A DNA stretch of 64,000 nt from Acidovorax sp. GBBC 1281 (lineage in GTDB: Bacteria > Pseudomonadota > Gammaproteobacteria > Burkholderiales > Burkholderiaceae_C), in contig NZ_CP097269.1 of NCBI RefSeq assembly GCF_028473645.1, forward strand, positions 5,541,501-5,605,500. The letters run 5' to 3'. The notes beneath the pieces were generated by a model. It saw only the letters and a program-made list of their open reading frames with translations. It searched no databases and was not told the DNA's origin. Of the stretch, positions 27,486-37,000 are shown piece by piece (the stretch's first letter is position 1; each line of letters starts with the position of its first letter). A program made the translations under genes and the position numbers.

Positions 27486-28456
27486 GCGCCACGAACCCGC
27501 CGAGAAAAACCAACACCATGAAGAACGCCAAAATCATCCTGCCGGGAGGCGCCGGCCTCGTGGGCCAGAACCTCGTGGCCCACTTGAAGCTGCACGGCTA
27601 TCACAACCTCGTCGTGCTGGACAAGCACGCGAGCAACCTCGCCATCCTGCGCCAAGTGCACCCCGACATCGTGGCCGAGGACGCCGACCTGGCCGAGCCC
27701 GGCGCGTGGGAGCGCCACTTCGAGGGCGCGGACGTGGTGGTCATGCTGCAGGCGCAGATCGGCGCGCCGCAGGCCGACCCGTTCGTGCGCAACAACCTCA
27801 CCTCCACCGGCCGCATCCTCGATCTGATCCAGCGCCACCGCATCCCGCAGACCGTGCACATCAGCTCCTCGGTGGTCGAGTCGGTCGCCCAGGACCACTA
27901 CACCGAGACCAAGCGCGCGCAGGAAAAGATGGTGCTGGACAGCGGCATTCCCTGCGTGGTGCTGCGGCCCACGCTGATGTTCGGCTGGTTCGACCGCAAG
28001 CACCTGGGCTGGCTGTCGCGCTTCATGCGCAAGGTGCCGGTGTTCCCCATACCGGGCAGCGGCCGCTACATGCGCCAGCCGCTGTACGCGGCGGACTTCT
28101 GCCGCATCATCGTGCGCTGCATCGAGGAGCGCCGCGTGGGCGGCGTGTTCAACATCACGGGGCTGGAGAAGGTGGACTACATCGACATCATTCGCCAGAT
28201 CAAGGCCGCCACGGGCGCGGGCGCCTGGATCGTGAAGATCCCCTACGGCCTCTTCTACCTGCTGCTCAAGGTGTGGGCGCTGTTCGACAAGGACCCGCCG
28301 TTCACCGCCGACCAGCTCAAGGCGCTGGTGGCCCACGACGAGTTCGAGGTGATCGACTGGCCCGGCATCTTCGGCGTGCGCGCCACGCCCTTCGCCGAGG
28401 CCATCCACGAAACCTTCAACCACCCGGAATACAGCCGCGTGGTGCTGGAGTTCTGA
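27482..28456 (+). CDS. NAD-dependent epimerase/dehydratase family protein
   Basis: 324 residues if the ATG overlapping the previous stop (27482) is used; ATG at 27518 is an alternative. Extended-SDR features: [44 protein letters not shown] (Ser and YxxxK in one region, here split as SSSVVES and YTETK) and [13 protein letters not shown]. It would modify a nucleotide sugar or a lipid-linked sugar, for example by epimerisation. It is translationally coupled to the GT-C-like gene and to the flavin enzyme after it (TGATG). Confidence 0.82.
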   Translation: MSATNPPRKTNTMKNAKIILPGGAGLVGQNLVAHLKLHGYHNLVVLDKHASNLAILRQVHPDIVAEDADLAEPGAWERHFEGADVVVMLQAQIGAPQADPFVRNNLTSTGRILDLIQRHRIPQTVHISSSVVESVAQDHYTETKRAQEKMVLDSGIPCVVLRPTLMFGWFDRKHLGWLSRFMRKVPVFPIPGSGRYMRQPLYAADFCRIIVRCIEERRVGGVFNITGLEKVDYIDIIRQIKAATGAGAWIVKIPYGLFYLLLKVWALFDKDPPFTADQLKALVAHDEFEVIDWPGIFGVRATPFAEAIHETFNHPEYSRVVLEF

Positions 28457-29796
28457 TGAGCGCGCAGACCCCCTCTCCTTCCGCATCCACGGCCGCTGCG
28501 CCGGGCCAACGCATCGCCGTGCTGGGCGCCGGCCCCATGGGCCTGGCCGTGGCCTACCAGCTCGCGCGCGACGGCCACCGGCCCGTGATCTTCGAGGCCG
28601 ACGACCGCGTGGGCGGCATGACCGCGATGTTCGACTTCGACGGCCTGCCCATCGAGCGCTACTACCACTTCCACTGCACCTCCGACCACGCCTTCCTGCA
28701 GATGCTCGACGAGCTGGGGCTTTCGGACCGGATGCGCTGGCGCGCCACGCGCATGGGCTACTGGTTCCAAAAGCGCCTGCAGCCCTGGGGCAACCCGGTG
28801 GCGCTGCTGCGCTTTCAGGGTCTGGGCCTGGTCGCCAAGTTCCGCTACGGCCTGCACGCGTTCCTGTCCACGAAGCGCACCGACTGGAAGCCGCTCGACG
28901 GCGAAGAGGCCACGGGCTGGATCCGCCGCTGGGTGGGCAAGGAGGCCTACGAGGTGCTGTGGCGGCGCCTGTTCGACTACAAGTTCTACGACCATGCCGG
29001 CAACCTGTCCGCCGCGTGGATCTGGAGCCGCATCCGCCGCATCGGCCGCTCGCGCTACAGCCTGATGCGCGAAAAGCTCGGCCACCTCGATGGCGGTTCG
29101 GCCACGCTGCTGGACGGCATGGTGGCCGACATCCAGCGCCACGGCGGCGAGATCCGCCTGTCCACGCCCGTCACCCGCGTGCGCATGGACGCCACGCGCG
29201 TGCAGGGCGTGGAGACCGCCCAGGGCTTCGAGGCCTTCGACAAGGTGGTGAGCACCATCCCCCTGCCCTACGTGCCGCGCACCATGCCCGACCTCCCGCC
29301 CGCGCTGCTGGCGCAGTACGGCGCGCTGCAGAACATCGCCGTGGTCTGCGTGATCGCCAAGCTGCGCCAGCCGCTGACCGAGAACTTCTGGCTCAACGTG
29401 AACGATCCGGACATGGACATTCCTGGCCTGGTCGAATACAGCAACCTGCGCCCGCTGGCGGAGTCGGTGGTGTACGTGCCGTTCTACATGCCCGGCGAGC
29501 ACCCCAAGTTCGCCGAGCCCGACGCGGCCTTCCTCGACAAGGTGCGCCGCTACCTGAAGGCCATCAACCCGAAACTGCAGGACAGCGACTTCCTGGCCCT
29601 GCGCGCCAGCCGCTACCGCTACGCCCAGCCCATCTGCCCGCCCAACTACCTGGACAGCCTGCCGCCCGTGCAGCTGCCCGTGCGCGGCCTGTGGGTGGCC
29701 GACACGTCCTACTACTACCCCGAGGACCGCGGCATCTCCGAGAGCATCGGCTTCGGGCGCCAGATGGCCGCGCAGGCGGCTGCGGCACCGGTCTAG
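28456..29796 (+). CDS. NAD(P)/FAD-dependent oxidoreductase (amine-oxidase/UDP-galactopyranose-mutase-like)
   Basis: 446 residues. An N-terminal dinucleotide fold [18 protein letters not shown] followed by [23 protein letters not shown], the flavin-binding start of the amine-oxidase clan, and the late [21 protein letters not shown], which binds the flavin at the C-terminus. Cluster members of this type are found in polysaccharide and glycolipid loci. Likely acts on a sugar or prenyl-linked intermediate; substrate not known. ATG overlaps the preceding stop. Confidence 0.8.
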   Translation: MSAQTPSPSASTAAAPGQRIAVLGAGPMGLAVAYQLARDGHRPVIFEADDRVGGMTAMFDFDGLPIERYYHFHCTSDHAFLQMLDELGLSDRMRWRATRMGYWFQKRLQPWGNPVALLRFQGLGLVAKFRYGLHAFLSTKRTDWKPLDGEEATGWIRRWVGKEAYEVLWRRLFDYKFYDHAGNLSAAWIWSRIRRIGRSRYSLMREKLGHLDGGSATLLDGMVADIQRHGGEIRLSTPVTRVRMDATRVQGVETAQGFEAFDKVVSTIPLPYVPRTMPDLPPALLAQYGALQNIAVVCVIAKLRQPLTENFWLNVNDPDMDIPGLVEYSNLRPLAESVVYVPFYMPGEHPKFAEPDAAFLDKVRRYLKAINPKLQDSDFLALRASRYRYAQPICPPNYLDSLPPVQLPVRGLWVADTSYYYPEDRGISESIGFGRQMAAQAAAAPV

Positions 29797-29803
29797 GCCC
29801 CGC

Positions 29804-30214
29804 ATGCTCGCGCAGTTCCGCTCCCGGCAGTTCGTGGCCTTCCTGGTGACGGGCGGCCTGGCCGCGCTCGCCAACTTCATCGCGCGCATCGTGCTCAACC
29901 AGTGGATGCCGTTTTCCTACGCCGTGGTGCTGGCCTACGGCGTGGGCATGGTCACGGCCTTCCTGCTGGCGCGCGCCTTCGTGTTCCAGGGCAGCCAGCA
30001 GTCGGTGCGCAAGTCCGCCGCGTTCTTCGTGCTGGTGAACCTCGTGGCGGTGGCGCAGACCTGGGCCGTGAGCCTGCTGCTGGCGCGCCAGGTGCTGCCC
30101 GCCCTGGGCGTGACCGCCTTCGTGCCCGAGATCGCCCATGCCGTGGGCGTGGCGGTGCCGGTGTTCACGAGCTACCTGGGCCACAAGCGCTGGTCCTTCG
30201 CCGACCGCGCATGA
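29804..30214 (+). CDS. GtrA family membrane protein
   Basis: 136 residues, four membrane segments. Begins MLAQFRSRQFVAFLVTGGLAALANF, typical of GtrA, with the family segment VGMVTAFLLARAFVFQGS and the ending YLGHKRWSFAD. GtrA proteins are proposed flippases for undecaprenyl-phosphate-linked sugars, which would bring the arabinosyl lipid across the inner membrane to the GT-C-like enzyme. Overlaps the next gene by four bases. Confidence 0.88.
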   Translation: MLAQFRSRQFVAFLVTGGLAALANFIARIVLNQWMPFSYAVVLAYGVGMVTAFLLARAFVFQGSQQSVRKSAAFFVLVNLVAVAQTWAVSLLLARQVLPALGVTAFVPEIAHAVGVAVPVFTSYLGHKRWSFADRA

Positions 30215-31164
30215 AGCCCGGCCACGCCGTCGCCGCGGCCGGGGCCTGCACGGCGGCCTACGTGGCCGCCCTGGTGTGGGCCGACGCTCGCAACCAGGTC
30301 TTCGCGCAACTGCCGCAGGTGCTCGCCTGGATGCCCTCGATGGCGGCGGTCGCCTTCGCCTCGTACCTGCTGCGCTACCTGCGCTGGCGCTGGCTGCTGG
30401 CCCGCGCGGGGCACGCCGTGCCCTGGGGTGCGGGCTTTCTGGCCTACCTCTCGGGCTTCGCCTTCACCGCCACCCCCGGCAAGGTGGGCGAGCTGGTGCG
30501 CGTGCGCTACTTCGCGCGCGCCGGCGTGCCGGCGGCGCGCACCGTCTCGGCCTTCGTGTACGAGCGCGCGTTCGACCTGCTGTGCGTGGTGCTGCTGGCG
30601 GCGCTGGCCATCCCCGCGCTGCCGCTGTTCGCGGTGCTGGTGGCGTTCGTGGCGGGCATGATCGGCGCCGTCGTGCTGGTGGCGGCACGGCCCGCATGGC
30701 TGCTGCGCGGTGCCGCCCGGCTGCGCCGCCGCGGCTGGCCGCGCCTGTCGCGCGCGGTGCGGGCCCTGGCGCTGGGATTGGCCGGCTGCAAGGCGTGGCT
30801 GCACCCGCTGGACCTGGGGATTTCGCTGGGCCTGGGCCTGGCCGCGTGGGGCCTGGTGGCGCTGTCGTTCGCCTGGCTGCTGCGCGGACTGGGCATGGGG
30901 CTGCCGTGGCGCGCCGCCGCCTCCCTCTACCCCACCGCCATGCTGGCCGGCGCCGCGTCCATGCTGCCGGCTGGCATCGGAACCACCGAGGCCACCGTGG
31001 TCGCCCTGCTGGCGCTGCACGCCGTGCCGCTGGGCCTGGCCACGCTGGCGGCCGTGGGCATCCGCATGGCTACGCTGTGGTTCGCCGTGCTGTGCGGCTT
31101 CGTGGCCATCGGCGTGCTGGAGCGCCGGGGCGCCCCCTGGGGCCACGGCGAGCCCCCTTGCTGA
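30211..31164 (+). CDS. Lysylphosphatidylglycerol-synthase-type flippase domain protein (YbhN/UPF0104)
   Basis: 317 residues with about eight membrane segments. The diagnostic segment is GFAFTATPGKVGELVRVRYF, and later LPAGIGTTEATVVALLAL, both of the lysylphosphatidylglycerol synthase TM domain family. These proteins translocate lipids; here the partner could be the lipid-linked sugar or the glycosylated product. Last gene of the cluster; ATGA overlap with gtrA. Confidence 0.85.
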   Translation: MKPGHAVAAAGACTAAYVAALVWADARNQVFAQLPQVLAWMPSMAAVAFASYLLRYLRWRWLLARAGHAVPWGAGFLAYLSGFAFTATPGKVGELVRVRYFARAGVPAARTVSAFVYERAFDLLCVVLLAALAIPALPLFAVLVAFVAGMIGAVVLVAARPAWLLRGAARLRRRGWPRLSRAVRALALGLAGCKAWLHPLDLGISLGLGLAAWGLVALSFAWLLRGLGMGLPWRAAASLYPTAMLAGAASMLPAGIGTTEATVVALLALHAVPLGLATLAAVGIRMATLWFAVLCGFVAIGVLERRGAPWGHGEPPC

Positions 31165-31222
31165 ACGCCGCGAGCGGGCGCTACGGCGCCGCGCTCCACG
31201 CGGCACGGCGATGGATGCCCGC

Positions 31223-34200
31223 TCACGGCGGTGGATACTGCGCCGCGGTGCGCTGGACCTCCACGCTGTTGAGCGCCTGGCGCCGCAGCAGATAGTTCAG
31301 TCCCCAGCCGTCGGCGGTCTGGCGGCTGCGTTCGCGCACGATGTGCGTGAGCGGGCGGAACGTGGCCGGCCCCTGCACCACCTGGTCGATGAGCGCCGTG
31401 GCCCCTTGCGCATAGGCCTGCCCGTCGCCCCGCTCGCGCGCCAGCGACCGCGACAGCGCCAGCCCGTCGATCCACGCAGCAGCCTGGCCACGCATCGAAT
31501 AGTTGATGTTGTACTGGCAGATGCCGCTGGTCTCGCCCAGGTGCTCCAGGTCGGCCTCGAACGCCTCCAGGCGGGCCTGCGCCAGGGCGCGGTTGGCGGG
31601 CGTGTCCTTGTCGCCGTGCTCATCGGCCTGCAAGGTTTCCAGGCAGCGCTCCAGCCAGCGCTCGCGGTTGAGCCTCAACTCCTCCAGAATTTCGCGGGGA
31701 CTCGCATAGTGCCGGTCGATGTCCGCATCCTGGCGCCCGTTGATGGTGAAGGGCGACAGTCCGTGGCGCTCCAGTTGCACGTAAAGCTCGCGGCTGGCGT
31801 CGATGAAGCCCGGGTTCGCGGCCCCGCGCACCGTTCCGTACCTGGCCTTGACCTGCTCGGCGCCTTGCGCGTCGACCGTGCGTTCCGTGCCGATGGGCTG
31901 GTTGGCCAGGAAGGCCGGCAGGCCGGCGGAGACCGTGGCGTTCATGGCCACCGTCTGCTTCGCGGTGCTGCCCTTGTCGCCGGACACGGTGACGCTGCCC
32001 AGTCGCTCGTCGGTCCAGTTGCTCGTGCGCTCCATCCGCCCCACCACGCCGAGCGTGCCGCCCGCGCCCAGCGAGACCGCCTTCTGGCGCGAAGGCGCCT
32101 TGCCCCCTGCGAGGGTCGCGGCCGCGCGCATCTCGCCCGCCGTGGTGCGGGCACCGGAGGTGAACTCGGAGATCGAGATCGACGGGCAGCGCGCCAGCAG
32201 GGCCTCCATGGGTCCGGCATAGCCTGGGCCCTTGGTGGCGGGGATGCGGTCCCAGCGTGCCAGGCTGTTCACCGCCTCGGCCATGTGGGCCTTCATCGTC
32301 TCCTCCTGGTCGCGCCGGCGCAAAAAGCGCAGCAGCGTGGCCTCGCTGGCGGCCTGCTGCCGGCTGCCCTTGGTGCGCACGCCCAGGGCCGCCGTGAACA
32401 GCTTCTTGAACCTCCAGCGCGGGCCCACGTTTGCCCGCGCGTCCACGGCGTGCGTCACCGTCTCGCCGAACGACAGCTCCATGCCGATGAGCGGCATGAA
32501 CAACTGCACGTAGGCCTCGTCCTTGCGCGAATAGTTGGCCTGCACGTCCAGCAGTAGCTTCTCCACCGGCGGCGCATAGGGCAGGAGCGGCACGCCCACT
32601 CCGGCCGTGCCGCCGCCGGCGAGCTTGATGCGCTGGCGCAGCTGAAAGCCCTCGATCATGGGCTGCAGGAAGTCCGCGACATCCTGCGGATCGTCGAACA
32701 CCCGCGTGCGGGCAGCTTCCACGCTGGCCTGCATCTCGCCCAGGCCGAGCGCCTCGTGCAACGCCTCGGCCACGCCCTCGGGAAGCTCGGGGCCGGAAGG
32801 CGACAACAGCATCTGCACCGCGCACGCCAACGCCTCCCCGGCGGTGGCGCCTTTCCTGGCCATCTCTTCGAACAGGGGGGGCAGTTTCGGCGGCCTGGGG
32901 GTTCGGCCCAGCGCCCCGCGCCAGCCCTTCCTGGCGGGAGGGGCTGCCGGGTCCAGCGACTGCGCGGCCGCCGCCCGGATGGCGTCGAAATCCCGCCGGC
33001 CCAGCCGCGCCTGGCTCACGTGGTCGCCAGGGTAGTGCGCGATGTGGTGGGCCAACGCCTGCACCGCGGCCTCGAAGCCACGCGCCTCGTCGGCAGCCCC
33101 GGGGTCCACGGCCGCGGCCTGGTGCCAGCCGGCCTGCGCCAGCTCGAGCAGCCGCTCGGCCGACTGCCGCACCTGGGCGTCGGCCCGCAGCCGCTGCGTG
33201 GGAATGCCGAAGGCCTCCGACTGGTCGGTCGCCATGGCGATGTTCTTGGGGCTGAAGGGGGTCTTGCCCTTGGAGGGCAGCAGGGTCTCGGCCAGGGTGC
33301 GCTGCGTCTGGTCGATGCGCTGCACCCACTCGCGCGTGAGCTTGAGCATGCGCTCGTTCTGCCGGTCGTACGGACTGCCGGGCGCATTGGAGACGTAGCC
33401 GTTGCGCACCGCGTTGTAGGCGCCGAGCGCCACGTCGGTGAAGTCGTCCACCGGCAGCCCGCGGGCATGGTGCACGGCCACGTCGCGGGCCTGGGCGAGC
33501 CACTCGCGCACGGCAGGGTCGGGCTCGCCGGCCGCGGCCGCATCCGCGCGCCAGCAGGTGCGCATCGCATGCAGCGCGGCGCCTTCGAGCGCGGGTTGGC
33601 CGGCGGGCCCGAGCCCGTGCAGCAACTCCGCGCCGCGCGGCTTTTCCGCGACCCTGCGGAACAGGGCCCGCACGTCCGCATCGGCGCTCGACGAGGACGA
33701 GGCGGGGTCGGGGGCGCGGTCCCCCGGCTGCGGCATCCAGTCCAGCGTGGGACGCTCGCGCATCGCGGCGAGCATGCCGGTGGCGCGGGCCGCGTCGCCC
33801 TGCGCCACCATGGACAGCGCCAGGGACCATTGCTCGACCGCCACCGCCCGGGGCAAGGCATCCTTGGGCATGTCCTGCGGCAAGCCGGCCACGGTGCTTC
33901 GCAGGCCCTCGCCGAGCGCCAGGGCCTCGGGTGACTCGGCAAAGCCGGGCGGGTGCTGGTAAATGCCTTCCAGCGTCTCCTGCTCCTGCGCCTCGCAGAG
34001 CACGCGGGTCTGCTCCAGGGCGTCCACGGCGGCCTGGGCGACCTCGCGGGCCTTGGCCAGCGCCTGGGCCACGGCCCGCTGCGACGCCGCCACCGCATCG
34101 TGGGGTGCCGGGGCGGCGGGCGGCGGCGCGGCGTGGCCCTTGCGGCGATGGCGCAGGCCGGGCGCCGGCGTCTGTGATGGCGTCTGTGATGGCGTCTCTG

Positions 34201-35815
34201 ACGGCGTCTGTGCCTGCGCCACCGGCTCCTGCGGCATCCCCTCGCCGGCCGTCGCAAGCACCCGCTCCGCCAGCAGGGTCTGGTGCCGTTCGATCTCCTG
34301 CACGGCGAACTTGGCCGCATCGGCCTGCGTCTTGGCATGCAGCCATTGCCCCGCCGCGCCCACCAGGCCGGGGTTCACCCGAAGGGCCTGCGCCGGTGGC
34401 TCCGTGCGATCGCGGCGGCGGCCAGGCTGGCGCACCTCGGCGTGGGTATCCAGCGTTTTCAGATCGTCCAGGGTCTTGGGACGGATGCAGGGCATCACCC
34501 AGGACGCCACCCGGTGCGCGCGGCTGCGGGCCGGCCGCTTTTCCAGCGGAAAGGCCGGCTGTTCCATGCGCGCCAGAATGTCCTGTGCCGCCTGGGCGGT
34601 CTTCTGCCCGAACGCGGGCAAGGACAGTTCCTCGGCAGGGCCGTGTTCCGGCAACGCGGGCGCCGCGTTGCGCAGCGGGCCATCGCCCGAACGCACACCA
34701 GTCAGCGGCCCGAGACCCGCCGAAACGCTCCAGGGGCGCGCCGTGGCCTGCGCCAGCAGGCCCGTGGTGGGCGGCTTTGCGCCGGAAAGCACCGCTGCAG
34801 GCGGCAGGAAGGCGTATGGCGATCGCTCGGGCGTGACGGCGGACCCGGGACGCGCTGGTGAACCATCGGGGGATGCCGGCGTGATTTCGGGCTCCGGGGA
34901 CTCCAAGGCGCCACCGGGCGGGGGCTCGGCCAGCAGGTCCGCCAATGTCATACGCGTGCGCGCCGTCGCAATGCTCTGAAGCGGGTCCAGGGATTCGCCG
35001 TCCTGCGCGCCGGCGTCGCTCGCGTCGCCGCGCACCGGGCTGTCGTCGGCCGGCTCTGCGGAGGGCGATGCCGGGGCGATCCCGGACCCACGGCCCGGCG
35101 ATTCCTCGTGGGCCCCCGGCGCGGCCAGCAGGTCCGCCAGGGTCGTGCGTGCGCGGGGCTTGGGATCGCTCCGAGGCGGCTCCAGGGGTTCGCTGGCCTG
35201 CGTGCCGGCATCGCTGGTGCCGTCGTCCACCGGGGTGTCGGCGGCCGGCCCCTCGGGAGGCGAGGCCGGGGCAATCTCGGGCCCACGGCCTGGAGATTCC
35301 TCGTGGGCCACGGGCGTGGCCAGCAGGTCCGCCAGGGTGGTGCGCGCACGCGCCGTCGGGACGCGCTGAAGGGGGTCGTGCGCAGCGCTGGTCGCCACAA
35401 CGGCATCCGCGCCGCCTTGGCGGACCGTCGTTTCGGCGGCCGGCCCTTCGGACGGATGCGCCGGGGCGGGTCCGGATGCGCGGGCCGGGGAAGGTCCGTG
35501 GTCGGGCGATTGGGCCAGCAAGTCCGCCAGGGTCGTGCGTGGGCGGGACAGGGGCACGCCGGCCGGCCGGCCGGCCCCTGGCTCGCCACCCGTTGGGCCA
35601 GCGCCATCGCGGTGGCTGGCTGCAGTTTCGGCCGCCATCCGATCGGCCAGGCTGGAGCGCCTGCTGCGCCCGCGCAGGGCCTCATGCTGCAGCGAGGCGC
35701 TGGCCCCCGCCGGGGCGCTGGCAGCGGGGGGCGCAGCAGGGGGCGGGAGCGGCGTTTCAGCCCGCGACGCGGCAGAGGACCGGCGAAACGGGCGAAACGA
35801 AAACAGTTTTGGCAT
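31223..35815 (-). CDS. Very large effector-like protein with 65-residue tandem repeats, candidate type III secreted effector
   Basis: 1530 residues, no signal peptide and no membrane segment in the N-terminus. Residues 1-92 are basic then Pro/Ala/Ser-rich (KLFSFRPFRRSSAASRA), as in type III secretion signals. Residues 93-287 are three near-exact 65-residue repeats each opening RTTLADLLA, with a fourth partial copy from about 288 (RMTLADLLAEPP). From about 420 on the chain becomes largely helical; a region around 1080-1380 is rich in alternating-strand patterns (TLGVVGRMERTSNWTDERL, SVTVSGDKGSTAKQTVAM) that suggest a beta-barrel. I do not recognise the family; very large Ralstonia/Xanthomonas-type effectors share this general shape. 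It has its own upstream region and ends 58 bases from the glycosylation cluster. Confidence 0.6.
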   Translation of the reverse strand: MPKLFSFRPFRRSSAASRAETPLPPPAAPPAASAPAGASASLQHEALRGRSRRSSLADRMAAETAASHRDGAGPTGGEPGAGRPAGVPLSRPRTTLADLLAQSPDHGPSPARASGPAPAHPSEGPAAETTVRQGGADAVVATSAAHDPLQRVPTARARTTLADLLATPVAHEESPGRGPEIAPASPPEGPAADTPVDDGTSDAGTQASEPLEPPRSDPKPRARTTLADLLAAPGAHEESPGRGSGIAPASPSAEPADDSPVRGDASDAGAQDGESLDPLQSIATARTRMTLADLLAEPPPGGALESPEPEITPASPDGSPARPGSAVTPERSPYAFLPPAAVLSGAKPPTTGLLAQATARPWSVSAGLGPLTGVRSGDGPLRNAAPALPEHGPAEELSLPAFGQKTAQAAQDILARMEQPAFPLEKRPARSRAHRVASWVMPCIRPKTLDDLKTLDTHAEVRQPGRRRDRTEPPAQALRVNPGLVGAAGQWLHAKTQADAAKFAVQEIERHQTLLAERVLATAGEGMPQEPVAQAQTPSETPSQTPSQTPAPGLRHRRKGHAAPPPAAPAPHDAVAASQRAVAQALAKAREVAQAAVDALEQTRVLCEAQEQETLEGIYQHPPGFAESPEALALGEGLRSTVAGLPQDMPKDALPRAVAVEQWSLALSMVAQGDAARATGMLAAMRERPTLDWMPQPGDRAPDPASSSSSADADVRALFRRVAEKPRGAELLHGLGPAGQPALEGAALHAMRTCWRADAAAAGEPDPAVREWLAQARDVAVHHARGLPVDDFTDVALGAYNAVRNGYVSNAPGSPYDRQNERMLKLTREWVQRIDQTQRTLAETLLPSKGKTPFSPKNIAMATDQSEAFGIPTQRLRADAQVRQSAERLLELAQAGWHQAAAVDPGAADEARGFEAAVQALAHHIAHYPGDHVSQARLGRRDFDAIRAAAAQSLDPAAPPARKGWRGALGRTPRPPKLPPLFEEMARKGATAGEALACAVQMLLSPSGPELPEGVAEALHEALGLGEMQASVEAARTRVFDDPQDVADFLQPMIEGFQLRQRIKLAGGGTAGVGVPLLPYAPPVEKLLLDVQANYSRKDEAYVQLFMPLIGMELSFGETVTHAVDARANVGPRWRFKKLFTAALGVRTKGSRQQAASEATLLRFLRRRDQEETMKAHMAEAVNSLARWDRIPATKGPGYAGPMEALLARCPSISISEFTSGARTTAGEMRAAATLAGGKAPSRQKAVSLGAGGTLGVVGRMERTSNWTDERLGSVTVSGDKGSTAKQTVAMNATVSAGLPAFLANQPIGTERTVDAQGAEQVKARYGTVRGAANPGFIDASRELYVQLERHGLSPFTINGRQDADIDRHYASPREILEELRLNRERWLERCLETLQADEHGDKDTPANRALAQARLEAFEADLEHLGETSGICQYNINYSMRGQAAAWIDGLALSRSLARERGDGQAYAQGATALIDQVVQGPATFRPLTHIVRERSRQTADGWGLNYLLRRQALNSVEVQRTAAQYPPP
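34955..35539 (-). repeat. Three tandem 195-bp coding repeats (65 residues each)
   Basis: Full units at 35345-35539, 35150-35344 and 34955-35149, with a degenerate fourth starting at 34954. Each unit shares the core GGCCAGCAGGTCCGCCAGGG (read on the plus strand) encoding TLADLL, and the second and third share AHEESPGRG and IAPASP segments. The reading frame is kept and no unit is broken, so the array may vary in copy number between strains. Confidence 0.9.
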
Positions 35816-35882
35816 GGAACGCGGCTCCCTTGATCATGGAAGCCGATGGTTCGCCCTTGTCCCGCCGAAACCTGGTCAGGAT

Positions 35883-35908
35883 GCGAACGGATCGCCCCCT
35901 GATGCGAA
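35883..35908 (-). promoter_or_regulatory. PIP-box-like element upstream of the effector candidate
   Basis: Read on the minus strand: TTCGC-N16-TTCGC, 68 bases upstream of the gene start. The PIP/hrpII box used by HrpX/HrpB in Xanthomonas, Ralstonia and Acidovorax is TTCGB-N15-TTCGB, so this is one base longer than canonical. No convincing -10 box sits at the expected 30-32 bases downstream. The region 35816-35987 contains no gene. Confidence 0.35.
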
Positions 35909-35987
35909 GCCCGTGCATTGCCGGAATCCGCATATTCTTATCTGAAAATCGCTGGATGCCGGACCCTGGGGCACGGGCCCGCGCAGC

Positions 35988-36908
35988 TCACCCCCGCAGG
36001 CGCTCGATCAGTCCGTTGAGCGCCTCGATCGAGCCGAACTGGATCGCCAGCTCGCCCATCTCCTCGGTGCGGCTGCCGCGCTTGACGCGCTTCTTCACGC
36101 GCACCTCGACCTCGGCCATGAGCAGGTCGGACAGCTCCTCCTCCACCCGCTTGAGGTCGCGCGACTTGGCTTCCTTCTTGGGCTTTTGCGGCACCAGGCT
36201 GAACTCGGCGCCGATCTTCTTGACCAGGGCCTCGGCCTCGCGCACCGACAGCTTCTTGGCCGCGATCTGGTTGCCCGCCGTGATCTGCGCCGCGCGGTCC
36301 AGCGACAGCAGGGCGCGCGCATGGCCCATGTCGATGTCGCCGGCCATCAGCATCGTCTGCACCGGGTCGGCCAGGTTCAGCAGGCGCAGCAGGTTGCTGG
36401 CGGCGCTGCGCGAGCGGCCCACGGCCTGCGCGGCCTGCTCGTGCGTGAGGCCGAACTCCTTGACCAGCCGCGACAGGCCCTGCGCCTCCTCCAGCGGGTT
36501 CAGGTCCTCGCGCTGGATGTTCTCGATGAGCGCCATGGCGGCGGCGGACTCGTCGGGCACGTCGCGCACCAGCACCGGCACCTCGGCCAGGCCCGCCAGC
36601 CGCGCGGCCCGAAAGCGCCGCTCGCCGGCGATGATCTCGTAGCGGCCCGCGTGGTCGCCCTGCGCCAGCCGGCGCACCAGGATCGGCTGCATGATGCCTT
36701 GCGCCTTGATCGACTCGGCCAGCTCGTACAGCGCTCCCTCGTCCATGCGCGTGCGGGGCTGGTACGTGCCGGGCACCATGTCGGCCAGGGCCAGCGTGGT
36801 GGGGGTGCCTTCGGGCGGCGGCGGGGCGGCATCGCCCTTTTCCGCGACCTTGGGGCCCAGCAACGCTTCTAGGCCGCGGCCTAGGCCCTTGGGTTTCTTG
36901 GTGACCAT
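35988..36908 (-). CDS. parB: Chromosome-partitioning protein ParB
   Basis: 306 residues. N-terminus MVTKKPKGLGRGLEALLG, as in ParB. CTPase/arginine-patch motifs GERRFRAARLAGL and ENIQREDLNPLEEA, helix-turn-helix LTHEQAAQAVGRSRSAASNLLRLLNL, and a C-terminal dimerisation domain MGELAIQFGSIEALNGLIERL. It binds the parS sites found at 39456-45364 and spreads along DNA to build the segrosome. parA lies three genes away rather than adjacent. Confidence 0.97.
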   Translation of the reverse strand: MVTKKPKGLGRGLEALLGPKVAEKGDAAPPPPEGTPTTLALADMVPGTYQPRTRMDEGALYELAESIKAQGIMQPILVRRLAQGDHAGRYEIIAGERRFRAARLAGLAEVPVLVRDVPDESAAAMALIENIQREDLNPLEEAQGLSRLVKEFGLTHEQAAQAVGRSRSAASNLLRLLNLADPVQTMLMAGDIDMGHARALLSLDRAAQITAGNQIAAKKLSVREAEALVKKIGAEFSLVPQKPKKEAKSRDLKRVEEELSDLLMAEVEVRVKKRVKRGSRTEEMGELAIQFGSIEALNGLIERLRG

Positions 36909-37000
36909 GGTGGGTGTGCTTTCTATGTCGGTTCTCGAAGGAAGAAGGCCGGCGCGGGCAAGGGCCCTTCGTGCCGCCGGGAGAGATGCGGGGAATGCGT

